From positions 5,107-11,240 of the forward strand of contig JAGDXH010000040.1 in the NCBI GenBank assembly GCA_023256295.1: DNA of 6,134 nt. Direction: 5' to 3'. The stretch comes from Thermoproteati archaeon. Its GTDB lineage: Archaea > Thermoproteota > Thermoprotei_A > Marsarchaeales > UBA168. The first letter of the stretch is position 1. Every line of letters begins with the position of its first letter. The notes beneath the pieces are model-generated. The model was not told where the DNA came from and ran no database searches. It saw only the letters and a program-made list of their open reading frames with translations. Below, piece by piece: positions 5,821 through 6,134 of the stretch. Made by a program: the position numbers and the translations under genes.

Positions 5821-6134
5821 TTATAACCCTCCTATTATACCATTCATAATCGCATAGTATAGTATCATTATTGTCATGCCTAAACCGAAACCTATTGCAA
5901 TGATAATTCTGTCAATAATACTTATACCTACTGCAAAAATTACTGCTAAACCTATCAATAATACTGCAATCAAAGCAATGAGTATTAGTATTGCCATTGC
6001 ATTTGATACTTTTTGTTCTGCAGGTGATAAGTTTGGTATACCATAAATATTGACTGATGCTATATTGCTTGCTCTTCCTTGGCTGTCAATTGACTGTGCT
6101 TGAATAACAATTGTTCCATTAGCAGGAACTGTAA
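5821..6134 (-). CDS. Ig-like-domain protein with two C-terminal membrane helices (3' part only)
   Basis: The frame is open from the window edge (last full codon ends at 6132) to the TAA at 5823-5821, giving 103 visible residues. The first 31 or so look like the closing strands of an immunoglobulin-like beta-sandwich: Ile-Val-Ile-Gln-Ala-Gln, then Asp-Ser-Gln-Gly-Arg-Ala-Ser-Asn and Ser-Val-Asn-Ile-Tyr. A short linker (Pro-Ala-Glu-Gln) leads into two long hydrophobic segments at about 46-73 and 76-96, separated by Asp-Arg, followed by a Gly-rich end. The topology suggests an extracellular or virion-surface Ig domain anchored by a C-terminal helical hairpin. Ig-like repeats of this style occur in archaeal surface proteins and in viral structural proteins; which applies cannot be told from the fragment. 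It is not in the track of longer frames because its start lies outside the window. Confidence 0.72.
   Translation of the reverse strand, partial: TVPANGTIVIQAQSIDSQGRASNIASVNIYGIPNLSPAEQKVSNAMAILILIALIAVLLIGLAVIFAVGISIIDRIIIAIGFGLGMTIMILYYAIMNGIIGGL
5827..5832 (-). promoter_or_regulatory. Strong Shine-Dalgarno site before the chimeric glycosyltransferase frame
   Basis: GGAGGG on the minus strand lies six bases before the ATG at 5820, inside the last codons of the Ig-like gene, whose TAA directly touches the ATG. This arrangement implies translational coupling. It is the only clear Shine-Dalgarno I find in the window; the chromosomal genes appear leaderless. Confidence 0.7.

Larger units (their letters stand above)
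5700..6134. other. AT-rich segment of foreign character (possible virus or integrated element end)
   Basis: GC is 158 of 300 bases (53%) over 5401-5700, but 40 of 120 (33%) over 5701-5820 and 103 of 314 (33%) over 5821-6134. The change falls inside the glycosyltransferase frame, near its codon 41. The segment also differs in gene style: tightly packed genes with a Shine-Dalgarno, where the other genes look leaderless, and an Ig-domain membrane protein. No integrase, att repeat or inverted repeat is visible, and the segment runs off the window. A mobile-element origin is inferred. Confidence 0.55.

Overview
The window reads as chromosomal DNA of an archaeon, with an AT-rich piece of foreign character at its right end. 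Archaeal signs are an archaeal-type S-adenosylhomocysteine hydrolase of about 412 residues, a free-standing AlaX editing protein, and the start sites: most genes have an A/T box about 22-27 bases upstream of the start codon and no Shine-Dalgarno motif, as in leaderless archaeal transcripts. The retaining glycosyltransferase and the style of the small proteins fit the TACK/Thermoproteota branch (Aigarchaeota, Thaumarchaeota or Bathyarchaeota-like), but the lineage is an inference with low certainty.

Layout, left to right. 2-103 (+): the 3' end of an OsmC-family gene. It converges, across a short A/T run, on 111-350 (-), a small biotinyl/lipoyl carrier domain. That gene diverges from 443-1207 (+), an AlaX-type Ala-tRNA editing hydrolase, which is followed by 1231-1659 (+), a PadR-like regulator. 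The regulator ends in a four-base stop-to-stop overlap with 1656-3146 (-), an M32 metallocarboxypeptidase. After a 221-base gap lies 3368-4606 (-), S-adenosylhomocysteine hydrolase. It diverges from 4682-5131 (+), an unrecognised protein with a compact N-terminal domain and a long charged tail. That gene overlaps by 40 bases with 5092-5820 (-), which carries only the C-terminal half of a GT-B glycosyltransferase. From about 5700 to the end, GC drops from about 53% (5401-5700) to about 33% (5701-6134). This part holds the first ~40 codons of the glycosyltransferase frame and, directly upstream, the 3' part (5821-6134, -) of a gene for an Ig-like domain followed by two membrane helices.

The chromosomal genes are ordinary housekeeping functions (tRNA proofreading, methyl-cycle clearance, peptide turnover, redox defence) and do not form one pathway. 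Each seems to have its own promoter, so there is little operon structure. The main point of interest is the right end. A basic N-terminus of mobile-element style, preceded by a strong Shine-Dalgarno and a stop codon abutting its start codon, is joined in frame to a beheaded glycosyltransferase. This looks like an integration or recombination junction, or a contig-assembly chimera; the sequence alone cannot decide. I see no tRNA, rRNA, CRISPR array or transposase.
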